A stretch of DNA of 64,000 nucleotides from Arcuatula senhousia (GCA_963971305.1 OZ020306.1:33005512-33069511), one strand, 5' to 3'; positions 1 through 12,406 are shown, counted from the first letter of the stretch. Notes: a model not told the origin generated them from the sequence alone. Program-made: numbers and translations.

Positions 1-345
1 ATGCCAAATATCAAGAGGCTGTGACATGCAGTTGCCTAGAAAAATGTAGCAGAAATACTGTGGTTTCATTATTATTTGTAGGGTTTCAATTTTCCTGGTA
101 TTCTGGAAATTTGATACCCTATGAAAAGGAGATTTACCACCGATTTGTATGCTGCAGACTTCAGAACCACAAATTCAAGAATCCATGAACTGACCCTTTT
201 TCATCAAGTAAAGAAAATTGGAACCCCAAAAAATAAATGAATATACAGCATTTGTGATGCCACAGGATGATGTCGGACAACAAATGGTGTCAAAGCAACT
301 CGTATATGTGGCTTTGCAACAATTTGCAGGCAACATAAAAGTGGG
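1..345 (+). repeat. Family I repeat fragment carrying a MITE
   Basis: 1-55 (ATCAAGAGGCTGTGACATGC) and 247-345 (TTTGTGATGCCACAGGATGA, GTGTCAAAGCAACTCGTATA) align in order with the uninterrupted copies at 52330-52565 and 55432-55650. The 190 bp between them is absent there and looks like a MITE. Confidence 0.6.
56..246. mobile_element. MITE with TATCAATTTT-type inverted ends, nested in family I
   Basis: The left end CTGTGGTTTCATTATTATTT...GGGTTTCAATTTTC is imperfectly inverted at the right as GAAAATTGGAACCCC...AATATACAG, about 36 bp at roughly 75% identity. TA is present at both edges. Similar ends occur at 6575-6775 and 57733-57940. Confidence 0.5.
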
Positions 346-1360
346 AAACTAAGCTGATTCAGGGATAGACTAATCTAAACAAGACTATTTTTGGGGAAGT
401 GAATATCACATTTCTCATTATTCAAAATTAACATTGTCCCTTCTTCTAGTTTTTTCTAGGTGTGTCTTCTTTTGATAGTAAAGCAACACAAACAAAAACT
501 ATTTGTATTTGAATTTCAAAGTATATTTGTATATGCAATATATTTGATACACTCATTCATCTTATTTTAACTTATAATGCTGAAATAAGCTTCATGGACC
601 ATTATTTGAAATATTATAGAGCCAAACTTAGAGCTCACAAGAACAATTTAGAGGTAGATCCCAATACGTTTATAGATAAAACACCTATTGAGAAGCTTCA
701 TCTAAGTTTTTGTAAAAATACACATGGAACTAAGAGAAGTTCCTCAAATTTAGCAACTAGAGCTGAACTTGATAGACTTCCTGTTGAATCCTTTGTAAAA
801 ATACTAACCATATCATATCTTGCTAGACTCTATAGCAGTAATCCAATATTAAAGGAAGATTTTCAACTAACAGAAAAAGCTAGATGTGGAGGGAACATAT
901 TCTTGGAACACTTTTGCAAAAAATATTTTGGAAGAAACTAATATACAAAAACACCAGTTAGCAAACTGGGATCCAATAAAGAAATTAGGTCATGTTAAAA
1001 AAATAATTAAAGACATTGTGACTGAATATTATAAAAAAATAACTATTAGCAAAATAGAAAATTTAACGGAAGACAATAAGTAAAAGTATTAAAGTTACAA
1101 AAAATCAAATGGAGTTTTACTTAAAACATCCAAATAAAAAAGTATGTCAAAACATAACAAAGTTTAGAATTAGTGACCATCAATTATTTATAGAAACTGG
1201 TAGATATCTAAAAATTCCAAGACATTTGAGACTATGTGAAACCTGTTATGCTTTGGATGATGAGCAACATTTCTTTTTAAATTGTATAATTAACAAAAAA
1301 GAAAGGGATACATTTCTTAAAAACCTTTTAGATTGGTATCCAAATTTTGATCTTCTTAAC

Positions 1361-4300
1361 AACTAGAGGCTCCCAGGAGCCTGAATCGCTCACCTGATCT
1401 CTTATGCCAAAGTTTGAATAAATTTCACAAACTTTCAAGTATACAAAGTTGCAAAACAATCCTTTCAGTGGTTTCAGAGAAGATTTTTGGAAATCAGTTT
1501 AAATTAATAGAAAAAAAAACAGTTAAAGGGCAATAACTCCTTTAAGGACCTTTTGATGCTGAACAAGAAAAGTTGCTTTGGATTTTCTCTATCTCTTATA
1601 CTTTTCGAGTTAAAAGCCAAAAACAATGGTCTGACCCCCCTGTTCTAATTTTAGCAATGGCAGCCATGCTGGTTGGTCGACATGTATATAATTCACAAAC
1701 TTGGTAGACTCATCCTAAAGATCAAGTGTACCAAGTTTCAAAGCAATCCCTTCAGTGGTTTCAGAGAAGAAGATTTTTGAAAATCAGTTAAAATTAATGG
1801 GAAAAAAACAGTTAAAGGGGAATAACTCTTAAATGGCTGATCTGACAATTTTGACCCTGAAATCATTTTTGTATATCTGAATGAGCTTAACAATTCTGCA
1901 ATGCTAACTTTTCCTCTAGCTCTAACGGTTTTCAAGATATTGTCCAAAAACTGCAAAAATGGTCAATTTTGACGATTAAAGGGCAATAACTCCTATAAGG
2001 AGTTGTTTCACAATTTTGACTCAATAGAGAGATTTGTAGAGCTTTTGATGCTGAACATGATAGGTTGCTTCGGATTTTCTCTATCTCTTATACTTTTTGA
2101 GTTATAAGCCAAAAACAATGGTCTGATCCGCCTGTTCTATTTTTAGCAACGGCGGCCATGTTGGTTGGTTGACATGTATATAATTCACAAACTTGGTAGA
2201 GGACATCCTAAAGATCAAGTATACCAAGTATCAATGCAATCCCTTCAGTGGTTTCAGAGAAGAAGATTTTTGAAAATCAGGGTAAATTTATGGAAAAAAA
2301 AACAGTTAAAGGGGAATAACTCTTAAACGGCTGATCTGACAATTTTGACCCTGAAATCATTTTTGTAGATCTCAATGAGCTTAACAATTCTGCAATGCTA
2401 ACTTTTCCTCTAGCTCTAACGGTTTTCAAGATATAGTCCAAAAATAGGGCATGTAATGGGACATTAAATGAAACCCCGCCACGTTATAATATCAAAAGTT
2501 CATGAAATTTGATTTCAAAGTTGCCCATCTCGAAAACTGTTTTTCGGATCATGCTGGAAATTGAACTTGACCTGTATTTTATTGTACTCAATAGCTGTAC
2601 AAAATATCAATTGAATCCCATGACGTGTTTTCAAGTTATTGGTCGGAAACTCAAAATTTCATAAAAAATTGATTTTTCAAAGTGGCCTATCTCGAAAACT
2701 GTTTTTTGGATCATGCTATAATCAAACTTGACCTGTATTTTATTGTACTAAACAGCTGTGCAAAATATCATTGAAATCCTTTGACATGTTTTCAAGTTAT
2801 TGGTCGGAAACTCAAAATTTCATGAAATTTGATTTTTCAAAGTGGCCTATCTCGAAAACTATTTTTTGGATCATGCTGGAAATCGAACTTGACCTGTATT
2901 TTATTGTACTAAACAGCTGTGCAAAATATCATTGAAATCCTTTGACATGTTTTCAAGTTATTGGTCGGAAACTCAAAATTTCATGAAATTTGATTTTTCA
3001 AAGTGGCCTATCTCGAAAACTATTTTTTGGATCATGCTTGAAATCGAACTTGACCTGTATTTTATTGTACTAAACAGCTGTGCAAAATATCATGCAAATC
3101 CTTTAACGCGTTTTCAAGTTATTGGTCGGAAACTCAAAATTTCATGAAATTTGATTTTTCAAAGTGGCCTATCTCGAAAACTACTTTTTGGATCATGCTG
3201 GAAATCGAACTTGACCTGTATTTTATTGTACTTAACAGCTGTGCAAAATATCATTCAAATCCTTTGACGCGTTTTCAAGTTATTGGTCGGAAACCTTCGG
3301 GGGACGGACAGACGGACGGACGGACAGACACCGAAAAAAAATGAGGGTATAACATAATACCCTGCCACTTCGTGTGGCGGGGTATAAAAACTGCAAAAAT
3401 GGTCAATTTTGATGATTAAAGGGCAATACCTCCTATAAGGAGTCGTTTCACAACTTTGAATCAATGGAGAGATTTGTAGAGCTTTTGATGCTGAACAAGG
3501 AAGGTTGCTTCGGATTTTCTCTATCTCTTATACTTTTTGAGTTATAAGTCAAAAACAATGGTCTGACCCCCCTGTTCTATTTTTAGCAACAGCGGCCATG
3601 TTGGTTTGTCAACATTTATATAATTCACAAACTTGGTAGAGGACATCCTAAAGATCAAGTATACCAAGTATCAATGCAATCCCTTCAGTGGTTTCAGAGA
3701 AGAAGATTTTTGAAAATCAGTGTAAATTTATGGAAAAAGACAGTTAAAGGGGAATAACTCTTAAACGGCTGATCTGACAATTTTGACCCTGAAATCATTT
3801 TTGTATATCTGAATGAGCTTAACAATTCTGCAATGCTAACTTTTCCTCTAGCTCTAACGGTTTTCAAGATATAGTCCAAAAACTGCAAAAATGGTAAATT
3901 TTGATGATTAAAGGGCAATACCTCCTATAAGGAGTCGTTTCACAACTTTGACTCAATGGAGAGATTTGTTGAGCTTTTGATGCTGAACAAGGAAGGTTGC
4001 TTCGGATTTTCTCTATCTCTTATACTTTTTGAGTTATAAGCCAAAAACAATGGTCTGACCCCCCTGTTCTATTTTTAGCGATGCCGGCCATGTTGGTTTG
4101 TCAACGTTTATATAATTCACAAACTTGGTAGAGGACATCCTAAAGATCAAGTATACCAAGTTTCAATGCAATCCCTTCAGTGGTTTCAGAGAAGAAGATC
4201 TTTGAAGAAAAGTTAACGGACGGACGACGGACGGACGGACAAACGACGGACGCTTAGCGATGACAATAGCTCACATGACCCTGCGGGTCAGGTGAGCTAA
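1361..4300 (+). mobile_element. Family A hairpin-ended tandem-repeat element (copy A1)
   Basis: The 5' end is ACTAGAGGCTCCCAGGAGCC, containing the GGCTCC/GGAGCC hairpin, followed by motif GCTCACCTGA. The 3' end is AATAGCTCACATGACCC, loop, GGGTCAGGTGAGCTAA, a long hairpin whose last arm is the reverse complement of the 5' motif. The interior has repeats of about 490 bp (the CCCTTCAGTGGTTTCAGAG motif recurs at about 1748, 2240, 3680 and 4171) and an ACGG/ACGACGG microsatellite at 4214-4250. It sits inside the LINE remnant and is itself interrupted at 2445-3387. No coding capacity; the many in-frame stretches are by-products of repetition. Confidence 0.8.
2445..3387 (+). mobile_element. Hairpin-ended satellite element (family X) nested in A1
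   Basis: The element interrupts the A1 unit between CCAAAAA and CTGCAAAAATGG; uninterrupted versions of that junction lie near 1945 and 3880. It starts TAGGGCATGTAATGGGACAT with motif CCCCGCCAC (2474-2482). Five tandem units of about 160 bp follow (GAACTTGACCTGTATTTTAT at about 2563, 2724, 2885, 3045, 3205), then (ACGG)n at 3302-3330, then a hairpin CCCTGCCAC/GTGGCGGGG ending TATAAAA. The last arm (3374-3382) is the reverse complement of the 5' motif. Confidence 0.75.
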
Positions 4301-4433
4301 TAATGAAAACCTAACAAAAATTTTAAACCCGTCAACACCTGAAGAAATTGGGATTGTTGTCTCTTTTATAGATTGGTCATTAGAACTGAGGAAGGGAGAC
4401 AATAGTCTTGACATTTGTCAACACCGTCTATGA

Positions 4434-5580
4434 TATTGTTCCATTATTGAATATAAAATGTATATATTACTAACTATATGTTTGTTTCATATTATATATG
4501 TCAATTTGTTATTATCCATGTATGTCATTGTCATTGTTTTGTACTGTATGCCATGACTGTACTAGTCTATAGCTGCATTAATAAATAATATATAGTTAAA
4601 ATTTAATCATTATAAAAAATCATAATAAAATATCTGGAACAAAATCATTTTAAGATGTGTCTGACATGTGTATCATCCAATTTTAGATTTGCAAGCATTT
4701 TTTGTGATCAGTACATTGGCTTTTGACCACCTTCTCAATAAAAATACCATTAACAGAATGTGGGTGTGATGTGACAATAGGTACTTTAGATCCAGGGCAG
4801 TCATAAACAGCATCAAATTATGTAAAAAATCTACAAATTATTACTACAAATTGTCTAAAAACAAGAAAACAGACAACCTATAACTTCCAGCTACTGTAAA
4901 ATTGAAATTGACAACTAGGTTGATTTTTATCAGTCTTCGTTTTTCTGTCCTTTTACAGCGAATTTTATCTTTTTGCATAAAAAAGGTTAGATTTCCCAAG
5001 CGATAGAGATAAGTGTTTCATTATCATAGTATGTCATAAGTCATCCACAAACAAATAAAGTAGATCCTAAACGTTTCAATACATTTTGATTTATTTGTAG
5101 ATTTAAGATTAAAAACTGTTTATTTTTGACAATAAAATTACTGTTAATTCCTTAAAGTATAATTTACTACTGCTTTGAAGGTAAAGTTTAAGATGAACTT
5201 CAACAACAAGTATGTTCTTTGCTAGATAATTGCTTTTCTGCAATGAAACTTGATAAGAATTTATATTTTTTACTGCAATTATTGCATTGTTGCCTTAGAA
5301 GGAATTATAAGGGCTCAAATATAAAGTAATATAAATATTTTGCCTAACAGATAAGTTTTTATGCAGATTTATGGTACATGATTCCAAAGCACACAAATTC
5401 TACTTATCAAACTAGTAAACTTAAGGTTATAACTAATATGGTGATTAAAGTATCACGAATATCTTTCTACTAAATTTTAACAAAATCCATCAAGCAATTT
5501 CTGAGAATTGGCATTGACATAAAAAATGTTGTGTCAGAAAGAAGCAAACCATTATTACAAGGACAAGAGAAATACTTGAA
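4434..5580. other. LINE 3' tail and AT-rich DNA
   Basis: To about 4600 this is the 3' untranslated tail of the LINE remnant (ending in AATAAATAATATAT). Beyond that, AT-rich intronic or intergenic DNA of gene A with no exon, repeat end or RNA gene I can support. Confidence 0.5.
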
Positions 5581-5720
5581 AACAAGAATATGTCAAAAAC
5601 ATGAATAGACATAATGCCCCATCGCTCAATATATAGGACGAACAAATGGACCTAAACACTAAATGCCCCCTCTACAAAAGTAGGGGGGATATAGTGCTTA
5701 AGTTTGTTTAGTCTGTAAAC
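5581..5720. repeat. Collapsed ends of two hairpin elements
   Basis: ACAAGAATATGTCAAAAACAT...GCCCCATC copies the family C 5' end. Less than 100 bp later, CCCCCTCTAC/GTAGGGGGGATATAGTG copies a D-type 3' hairpin in reverse orientation. The interior is missing, so this is either a deletion derivative or two abutting fragments. Confidence 0.45.
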
Positions 5721-5971
5721 ATACATGTGTCCTTTATATCTTTGATTTTCTTTATGTGGAATAAATGTGAACACACACATGAAACAAACAAAAAATACTT
5801 TTAAGACATAACAACACCATGAATATAGAAGACAGCACAGAACTCTTAAGAAAACACTGGCTTGATTAGAATTATCTATTGACTGATAAAACAAATTCAT
5901 CTGTTAAAAGCACATACAGTAAATATTATAAGCTTTGTTTATACATAATAAGGTTGCTGATTTTCAGTTAC

Positions 5972-6328
5972 CTACCATTCCATCACACACTGACAGTGCT
6001 GCCCTCCCGTCACGATGAGATCGGAGTTTCCCAGAGAAGTGGCATCGAGTCTCATCCCAAGGTTTTTCCTGAGATCGTATCAATGTCTCTGCGTGTGACG
6101 TGACATGACGCTGTCTGTGATACACCTTAAACCCAGGCGCTAGAAGATCTTTTTCTTCATTGAGATCGATTTGAAATGTCTGGCCATAGCCTGTGATATT
6201 TACATAGAGATAATGGGATGATGATGATTCTGATGGTGAGCTTCGTCTGTGACGAGAGTGAGGGGAGTGGTGATATGAGACAAAATTTCCATCACGATCC
6301 ACAAAGGTGGGTATTACTATCTCCAAAT
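5972..6328 (-). CDS. ADAMTS-type protease prodomain exon (gene A)
   Basis: Minus-strand exon of 357 bp with acceptor TTTTTCAG (phase 1) and likely donor G|GTAACT; an overlapping GTAGGT five bases upstream is an alternative. It encodes DLEIVIPTFVDRDGNF, a basic segment HSRHRR, YLYVNITGYGQTFQIDLN, LLAPGFKVYHRQRH and CHFSGKLRSHRDG, then AALSVCDGMVG. This is the reprolysin (M12B) propeptide pattern, including the two cysteines near the end. The propeptide keeps the secreted enzyme latent. The catalytic exons would lie off the left edge; I could not recognise them in 1-5971. The sequence feels closest to ADAMTS16/18, from memory only. Confidence 0.85.
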
Positions 6329-6574
6329 CTGAAAAAGAGAACAAATTTTAATCAAATCATTATGCATATGGAACAAAATGTTGAGGGCAGCATTAATAAT
6401 TGCTCACTTGTTAAAAAAATTGATTAAGCGTATCTCTTAAACATTGCGAGATTTTGTTTTACAAACTGCATGTCCTTATCATAAGCATATGAGCCACTTT
6501 CAGACCTGTCTTACTGACTCTTTCTTCCTATATTGGATGCAAGGACACCAGTGTCCTAAATACATGCTGGTCTA

Positions 6575-6775
6575 CATACTTTGGATTCATTTATTTCCTG
6601 GGTACCAATTTTTATGGTTTGGTGTAAAAGTATCAGTTCATAGATTCTTAAATTTGTGGTTCTTTAGCCTCGAGCATTCACAGCAATGTTTAATTTCCTT
6701 TTCGTGGGATATTAAATTTCGTGGTTCAAGACTACCCATGAAAACCATGAAAATTGATACTCCATGAATGATAAT
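6575..6775. mobile_element. MITE (GGTACCAATTTTT family)
   Basis: TTGGATTCATTTATTTCCTG plus GGTACCAATTTTTATGG on the left is inverted on the right as CCATGAAAATTGATACTCCATGAATGA. About 200 bp, non-coding, in the first intron of gene A. It has the same terminal pattern as the copies at 56-246 and 57733-57940. Confidence 0.55.
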
Positions 6776-8501
6776 GAAACATGCACATGCATTGACTATA
6801 AACATTTACAAGTGCTATGAAAGGCTTGACTAGTTAAGTGACTTTAGAGTCAACATTCTTGAATTTGCAGATTTATTCTTGGTTATAGAAGAGTTTTGGT
6901 TCTCGATTTCATCTCACCTAGAATTTACCCACGTATATTTTTTAAGGTCAAAAGAAATTATCCTCATCCAGGGAGACTAATTCTGATGAAATTTAGATCC
7001 AATTAGCACCTCATTCAAAATCCCTGAACTAAAAGTTTCCCTTTAGAAGACATGATGTCTCATTTATGACTAGAACTAATTACTCAGAATTTAAAAATGC
7101 AAGAAAAGCCCCAATGAGTCTGAATAGGATGTGAAATTAAAAGAACAACTTCTGTGTGGTCAGATTGTTTGAGACGCTACCAGTGATTAAACATTCAGTA
7201 TGGTCCGTAACAATCCTGTTACCGCAGTCGTTGCTGAATTACATGGTTTACATGAATGAAGACGCACTTTTAACAATATGGGTAGGATTTCGTAGAGTTC
7301 ATTGAAAATGGTATGAATAAGGTATATACTTTTCCTATTTAAATATGTACCCAGTAATATAGAATTTAAGCCTCTTTTAGAACATCTGGGTACAATTTCT
7401 TAAGCTTTTAATTGGATATTAAGAAAACATGAAATTGTCTTTTTTGACAAAAAAATACAGGATTTACCTTCTTGGGCGGTCATTATAATGTTTAATATTC
7501 GTACATAGTGTATACTGTAAATTGGGTAATTTTTGTAACTGTCTTTTTTTCACAGTTAGATGACTGGATTTTAGTTTGCATTGTTTAAAACCGCTCTGTA
7601 ATGATATTGTCCATAGACTACAATGGAAGATGAATTATATATATCTTCTATTTTTTGCACTAGCAATGTGAATGCGGAAATTGTGAAAATAAAACTGACG
7701 TGAAAAGTTATATAAGGGGAAATAACTGAAAATGTTTCATTTGAAATGTAAAATATTTTACCAGAATATGTAAATTAAATGTTGGTGAATTTATATAAAA
7801 AAATATGTTAAAACGATATTATCTAGAATGACAATGGTGGCCTGTTCCCCTAGCCACTTTCTCTTCAAAGTACATGTAAAATGTTTGTATAGGTAACCAA
7901 AAAAAAAAAAAACCATCTTACAACAACAAAGGCCCCTCTTACCCCATGCAGTTGCCAGTCTGTCAATTAGAAATCAGTTCAGTATAATGCATATTAATAT
8001 TGTTAATTTTGATCAAAATGGTTCTTAATTACATGAAGAGACCCATGCAAAGCTTCTATTGCATCATTATGTAATATAAGGCAATGCTTTGTTTTCTGAG
8101 ATGCATTGTACCATTTAAGCCTTTCCATTTTACTCCAATTTTGTGTGCTTCATTAATCAATTAATGACAAAATAAATTCATTTTTCCAATTATATTAAAA
8201 TTCTTGATAAATTATCCAATATTATATAAGATATTAAACATTATTTAATGAAATTAATATTGTATTTCATATTTTGTTAAGTAATTTCAGACTTGTTACA
8301 AAACCATTTAATCTTGACACTTACTGTATCAACCCATTATACTTTGTTACAACCAAATAAAGTGCAAAATCATTTTAAAATTTATAATTCATAAGTAAAT
8401 ATAAAGCATAAAACATTTTTGTGAGTACTGTTTTAAGCTGCACTTGTTCAAATCATTTAAGTTGATGTATTAAGGAGATATGAAAACAATGTTTTAAATT
8501 A
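6776..8501. other. Gene A intron 1, nothing recognised
   Basis: AT-rich, non-coding in all frames apart from short chance ORFs; one A-run near 7899. Confidence 0.5.
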
Positions 8502-8757
8502 ATGGGACAGTTATGCCTAACCCAACAAGGGGTTGCACTAAGTCATGCTAAGCTTATCAACATTCAACCATTCAGAAAACATGCAGATGACTCAATGACC
8601 TGGAAAGAGGAGGCAGCGCACAACTTATACTTAAGCTGCCTACCAAATTTAAAACCAATCAGACAGACAGACATACAGATGGACAAGGTGACCGGCGGGC
8701 TTGAAGGTGATTGCAATATAGTCCTCCCTGTCTTACGAGTGGGGGTATAAAAAGTTT
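8502..8757 (+). mobile_element. 3' end of a hairpin-ended element
   Basis: GGTTGCACTAAGTCATGCTA and TGGAAAGAGGAGGCAG form a degenerate unit, then CAGACAGACAGACATACAGA. The end is CAATATAGTCCTCCCTGTCT...GGGGGTATAAAAAG, similar to the 3' ends of D3 and C. Reading frames here are not gene-like. Confidence 0.5.
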
Positions 8758-9377
8758 TGTTTCTGGAGTGCATAACTAAGACTGTAAGAATACACAAAGT
8801 CTTATTACCAGTCCACATGTCACATACTTCTTAAAGTTGATATTAAGAAAAATGAAAGATCACTTTTTTTGCTCTGAAGATTACAATAAGGACTAGTACA
8901 TTTCTACTGGAAAGGGAAAGACCTTAACAAAATGATAAAATCATGTTAATAGATAAGAAAATTAAAGTGACAATTTATATATTCATTTACACTACTGTAA
9001 CACCATAATGTGTACTGAATAAAAATAAATTTACTTTTTATATCAAAACCTTATAAAAAACAACTTAAAGTGCAATTAAAGTAATCACACAGTCTTGTTA
9101 ATGTACTTTGTCTAGACGAATTGTTTACCAATTTTAACAAAACTCTTATTACAGTTTTCTCATTGAAGGTCAGTCTCATCAAATCAAAATCATTATACCT
9201 TAAATTGATTCGAATAAAATTTTCACCTTTCATCTCTTTATCTAAACTTGTCTTCTGAAGTATTAAAACATTCGCTAAATATACACTTTTTCCTCCATTT
9301 TATTACTGAAGTTTGGTTCAGAGTCAAAAACAGTTTGTTCGTAATTGTCCTGACAATAATGCTTAACCTCCTATTAC

Positions 9378-9549
9378 CTAGGAGTGAATAAACGTAGGGC
9401 TTTAAAATTTTGTCTAATGTTAGACTTTTATTTATCTGTGTATAGCCGGAACGAGAATTTGATGACTGAAATTCACTATAACACTGGTTTAACACCAATT
9501 TCTGTCCCTTGGAAGCAGTTACAAACAAGGAAAAAATTGTAAATGACAT
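9378..9549 (-). CDS. Probable first coding exon of gene A (signal peptide)
   Basis: The ATG at 9549 opens MSFTIFSLFVTASKG, a short hydrophobic signal-peptide-like segment, then about 42 residues ending KPYVYSLL. The donor G|GTAATA at 9378 is in phase 1, matching the prodomain exon's acceptor 3 kb downstream, so the junction codon becomes Asp (SLL-DLEIVIP). The open frame extends upstream to a non-ATG start at 9600 and then to an in-frame stop near 9640, with no other ATG. The phase match and signal peptide support it; no domain is recognisable, so a chance ORF remains possible. The promoter would lie right of 9600; none recognised. Confidence 0.5.
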
Positions 9550-9887
9550 TAAAACTGTACACAAAGACGGCTTTCTCAGGCTGAACTGAGAAAAGTTCAA
9601 GTCAGCAAAATGTCTTGATGATAATGAAAAAACAATTTATTTCAACCATTTTTGAAAGAACTTTGTTGTGCATTGTAGTAAAACTCTAAAATGTAAAAGT
9701 TAATTTTGCTGGGCATGTAAAATTGAATTAGCTATAACATTGAAAACATTTAAAAAAGAAACCATTTTTTTTAGTGGAAGAGTATCTTTCTGGGCAGTTT
9801 TTAGGCTTAAGATTAAGGGTAAATTCAACCCAACAAGCAATCCTCTCTGCATTTTGTTTCTCTAATCTAAATGAAATAATTAGAAAT

Positions 9888-10215
<328 letters not shown>

Positions 10216-11421
10216 ATTCTTAGTGTTTTTTTAACCAACTTTTATAGTTAAATCTTGTTGTTGCTTCATTAACTTTTATAAATCAACCTATGAGCAATGT
10301 GCCACCTTGGTGGTTAATGTAACAGCATATCACACCATACATGTCATGTTACATTTCAAGTAGACATCTGGAAAGATGAAAAAGTTTCAGATATCAAAAA
10401 GCTACTGTAAATTTTATTTCTACATATGCTAATAAGAAAACGAATAAGTTTTAAATATCATCATTAAAGGGCTAACCTACACTAAGAGTGAGCCTTTGAT
10501 TCCCTCATATTACTATATTTTGTACAGATCACCTTATTTAGATTAGATCCCCTTATTTAGATTAATTTGTATTTCAAAAATGACCACAAAATGAGAATTG
10601 ATGAAGCTTATCTTATTCCAATAGAAGGTAGATAATCTTACAGACAAAAGCCATAATTGTAAAGGATGCAAAGAAATAAACTACAAATCTAGAAAGATCA
10701 AAGTGGACAATTCATTTTGATATTCAATACCACGATGATGGAACATCCTTACTAACTTAGCTTTTAGTGCAACTTTTAGAGAGGAAAATGATCCTAAATT
10801 GCTTACTATATTTCCTTTTTTCTTTCATTTAGCTAGACTTTGTATTGTTTTACATTTTCTAAAAGAAAGTTTATATAGAATTCAAACTTAGATTACAGAG
10901 GATTGAGAACAAATATCGTGTTGGATTCAGACGGGGGCACACTTTGTGAGCGCCCCCTCTAAAAATTGATGAATTTTAAGTTTTTGTCATATATTCTTGA
11001 ATTTATGGACAGATAACCCTAGATTTTTCTAAGATTTTCAGTCCCCCTCTTATATCAAATCCTGGATCCATGCTTGAGTACCGGTAAATGCTTGTTTTTG
11101 GTTTTATAGTCCTTTTCTCATCAAATTCATATAATGTTTGGCATTTTCAACCTTATTACTTGAGTATCTGACTTATGAGTCTGTAAATGATGACCTATAG
11201 CTAGCTTAATTTGTTAGTTTGCCTGCAACTGTTTGTATCATATTTTTTCTTTTGTAGCCAATGGTAGATGCTTGCTAAGTTGGTGTGTGAGGTCTAGAAG
11301 TATTCTAATACCTTTGGAGGATTCTGTTTCTGTACTTTGACATCCTGTAGATATCTGAAAACGAAATAAAAATGTTGTAAATTGAAAAAATATCTTTATT
11401 ACATGTAGAGAAAAAAAAACA
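10216..11421. other. Non-coding stretch upstream of gene A
   Basis: No gene recognised. A duplicated ACCTTATTTAGATTA is seen at 10531-10565. A minus-strand acceptor-like TTTTCAG at about 11358 precedes a 40-codon open run, too weak to call an exon. Confidence 0.4.
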
Positions 11422-12406
11422 ACAAGTGTGGCCACTAAAAGTATGTCTCGCCTGCCGGCACCATCGCTAAAATCAACAACCTAAGCTTTCATTTCTTGAT
11501 ATAAACACAAAAAGTGTCAGTATACCTAATAACAGATGCCTAGTTATTATACTATTCAAGCAATCCATTGTCCACAAAAGTATTACAAAAAGTTTTCTGT
11601 CTGAAAAAAGACCTAAGTTCACAGAGTCACTGGAGCGTAAAAATGGGGTCATGGTCACATGGCATGGTGACAGTTGCGTTGTCCATAACAGCAACTGTCT
11701 GTTTACCTAATATCAGATGCCTAGCTATTATAACTTTCCAGCAATTCATCTTCCATAAAAGTCTTACAAAAAAGTTTTTCGGCCTGAAAAAGACCTAAGT
11801 TCAAAGAGTCACTGGAGCGTGAAAATGGGGTCAGGGTCACACAGCATGGTGCCAGTTGCATGGACCATAACCTAAATTGTCTGTATACTAAATATCAGAT
11901 GCCTAGCTATTATACTTTTCAAGCAATTCATCGTCCACAAAAGTCTTACAAAAAAGTTTACGGCCTGAAAAAAGACCTAAGTTCACAGAGTCACTGGAGC
12001 GTGAAAATGGGGTCAGGGTCAAACGGCATGGGGACAGTTGCGTAGACTATAACCTGAACTGTCTGTATTCGAAATATCAGATGCCTAGCTATTATACTTT
12101 TCAAGCAATTCATCGTCCACAAAAGTCTTACAAAAAATTTTACAGCCTGAAAAAAGACCTAAGTTCACAGAGTCACTGGAGCGTGAAAATGGGGTCAGGG
12201 TCAAACGGCATGGTGACAGTTGCGTAGACCATAACCTGAACTGTCTGTATACCAAATATCAGATGCCTAGCTATTATACTTTTCAAGCAATTCATTGTCC
12301 ACAAAAGTCTTACAAAAAAGTTTACGACGCCGCCGCCGCCGCCGTCGCCGCCGGAAAGTAATACCTATGTCTCGCCTTCCGCGACTATTCGTCGCAGGCG
12401 AGACAA
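11422..12406 (+). mobile_element. Family B element (copy B1)
   Basis: Starts ACAAGTGTGGCCACTAAAAG with motif GTCTCGCCTG. About five units of about 182 bp follow (AGATGCCTAG at about 11534, 11715, 11896, 12078, 12263). A GCCGCCGCCGCCGTCGCCGC block lies at 12325-12355. The 3' hairpin is GTCTCGCC...GGCGAGAC ending ACAAAAAC. The core units differ from B2 and B3 although the ends are the same. Confidence 0.75.

Larger units (their letters stand above)
594..4433 (+). pseudogene. Decayed LINE ORF2 C-terminus (CR1/I-like), split by a repeat insertion
   Basis: Plus-strand remains of a non-LTR retrotransposon ORF2 downstream of the RT. Frame 1 (594 to about 885) has IEKLHLSFCKNTHGTKR and LATRAELDRLPVES, the post-RT region. 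A frameshift leads to about 886-1083, and another to 1109-1364, which has KFRISDHQLFIETGRYLKIP and CETCYALDDEQHFFLNC, the Cys/His C-terminal motif. The frame is broken at about 1361 by a 2.9-kb tandem-repeat element and resumes at about 4301 as NENLTKILNPSTPEEIG, then FIDWSLELRKGD, to a stop at 4431-4433. The RT domain is absent (5' truncated), so it is not functional. Confidence 0.75.

Noticed and set aside
2932..3464. Two similar plus-strand ORFs and a minus-strand ORF
   Set aside because: They lie in the 160-bp satellite units of element X and its microsatellite.
6218..6767. Plus-strand ORFs opposite and beside the prodomain exon
   Set aside because: The minus strand carries the recognisable prodomain; the others are antisense or MITE sequence.
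11238..11357. Minus-strand open run with an acceptor-like TTTTCAG
   Set aside because: No family motif, no matching donor phase for gene A; insufficient for an exon call.
11422..12406. Regularly spaced repeats as a CRISPR array
   Set aside because: Contiguous units of about 182 bp with no spacers, in a eukaryotic context.
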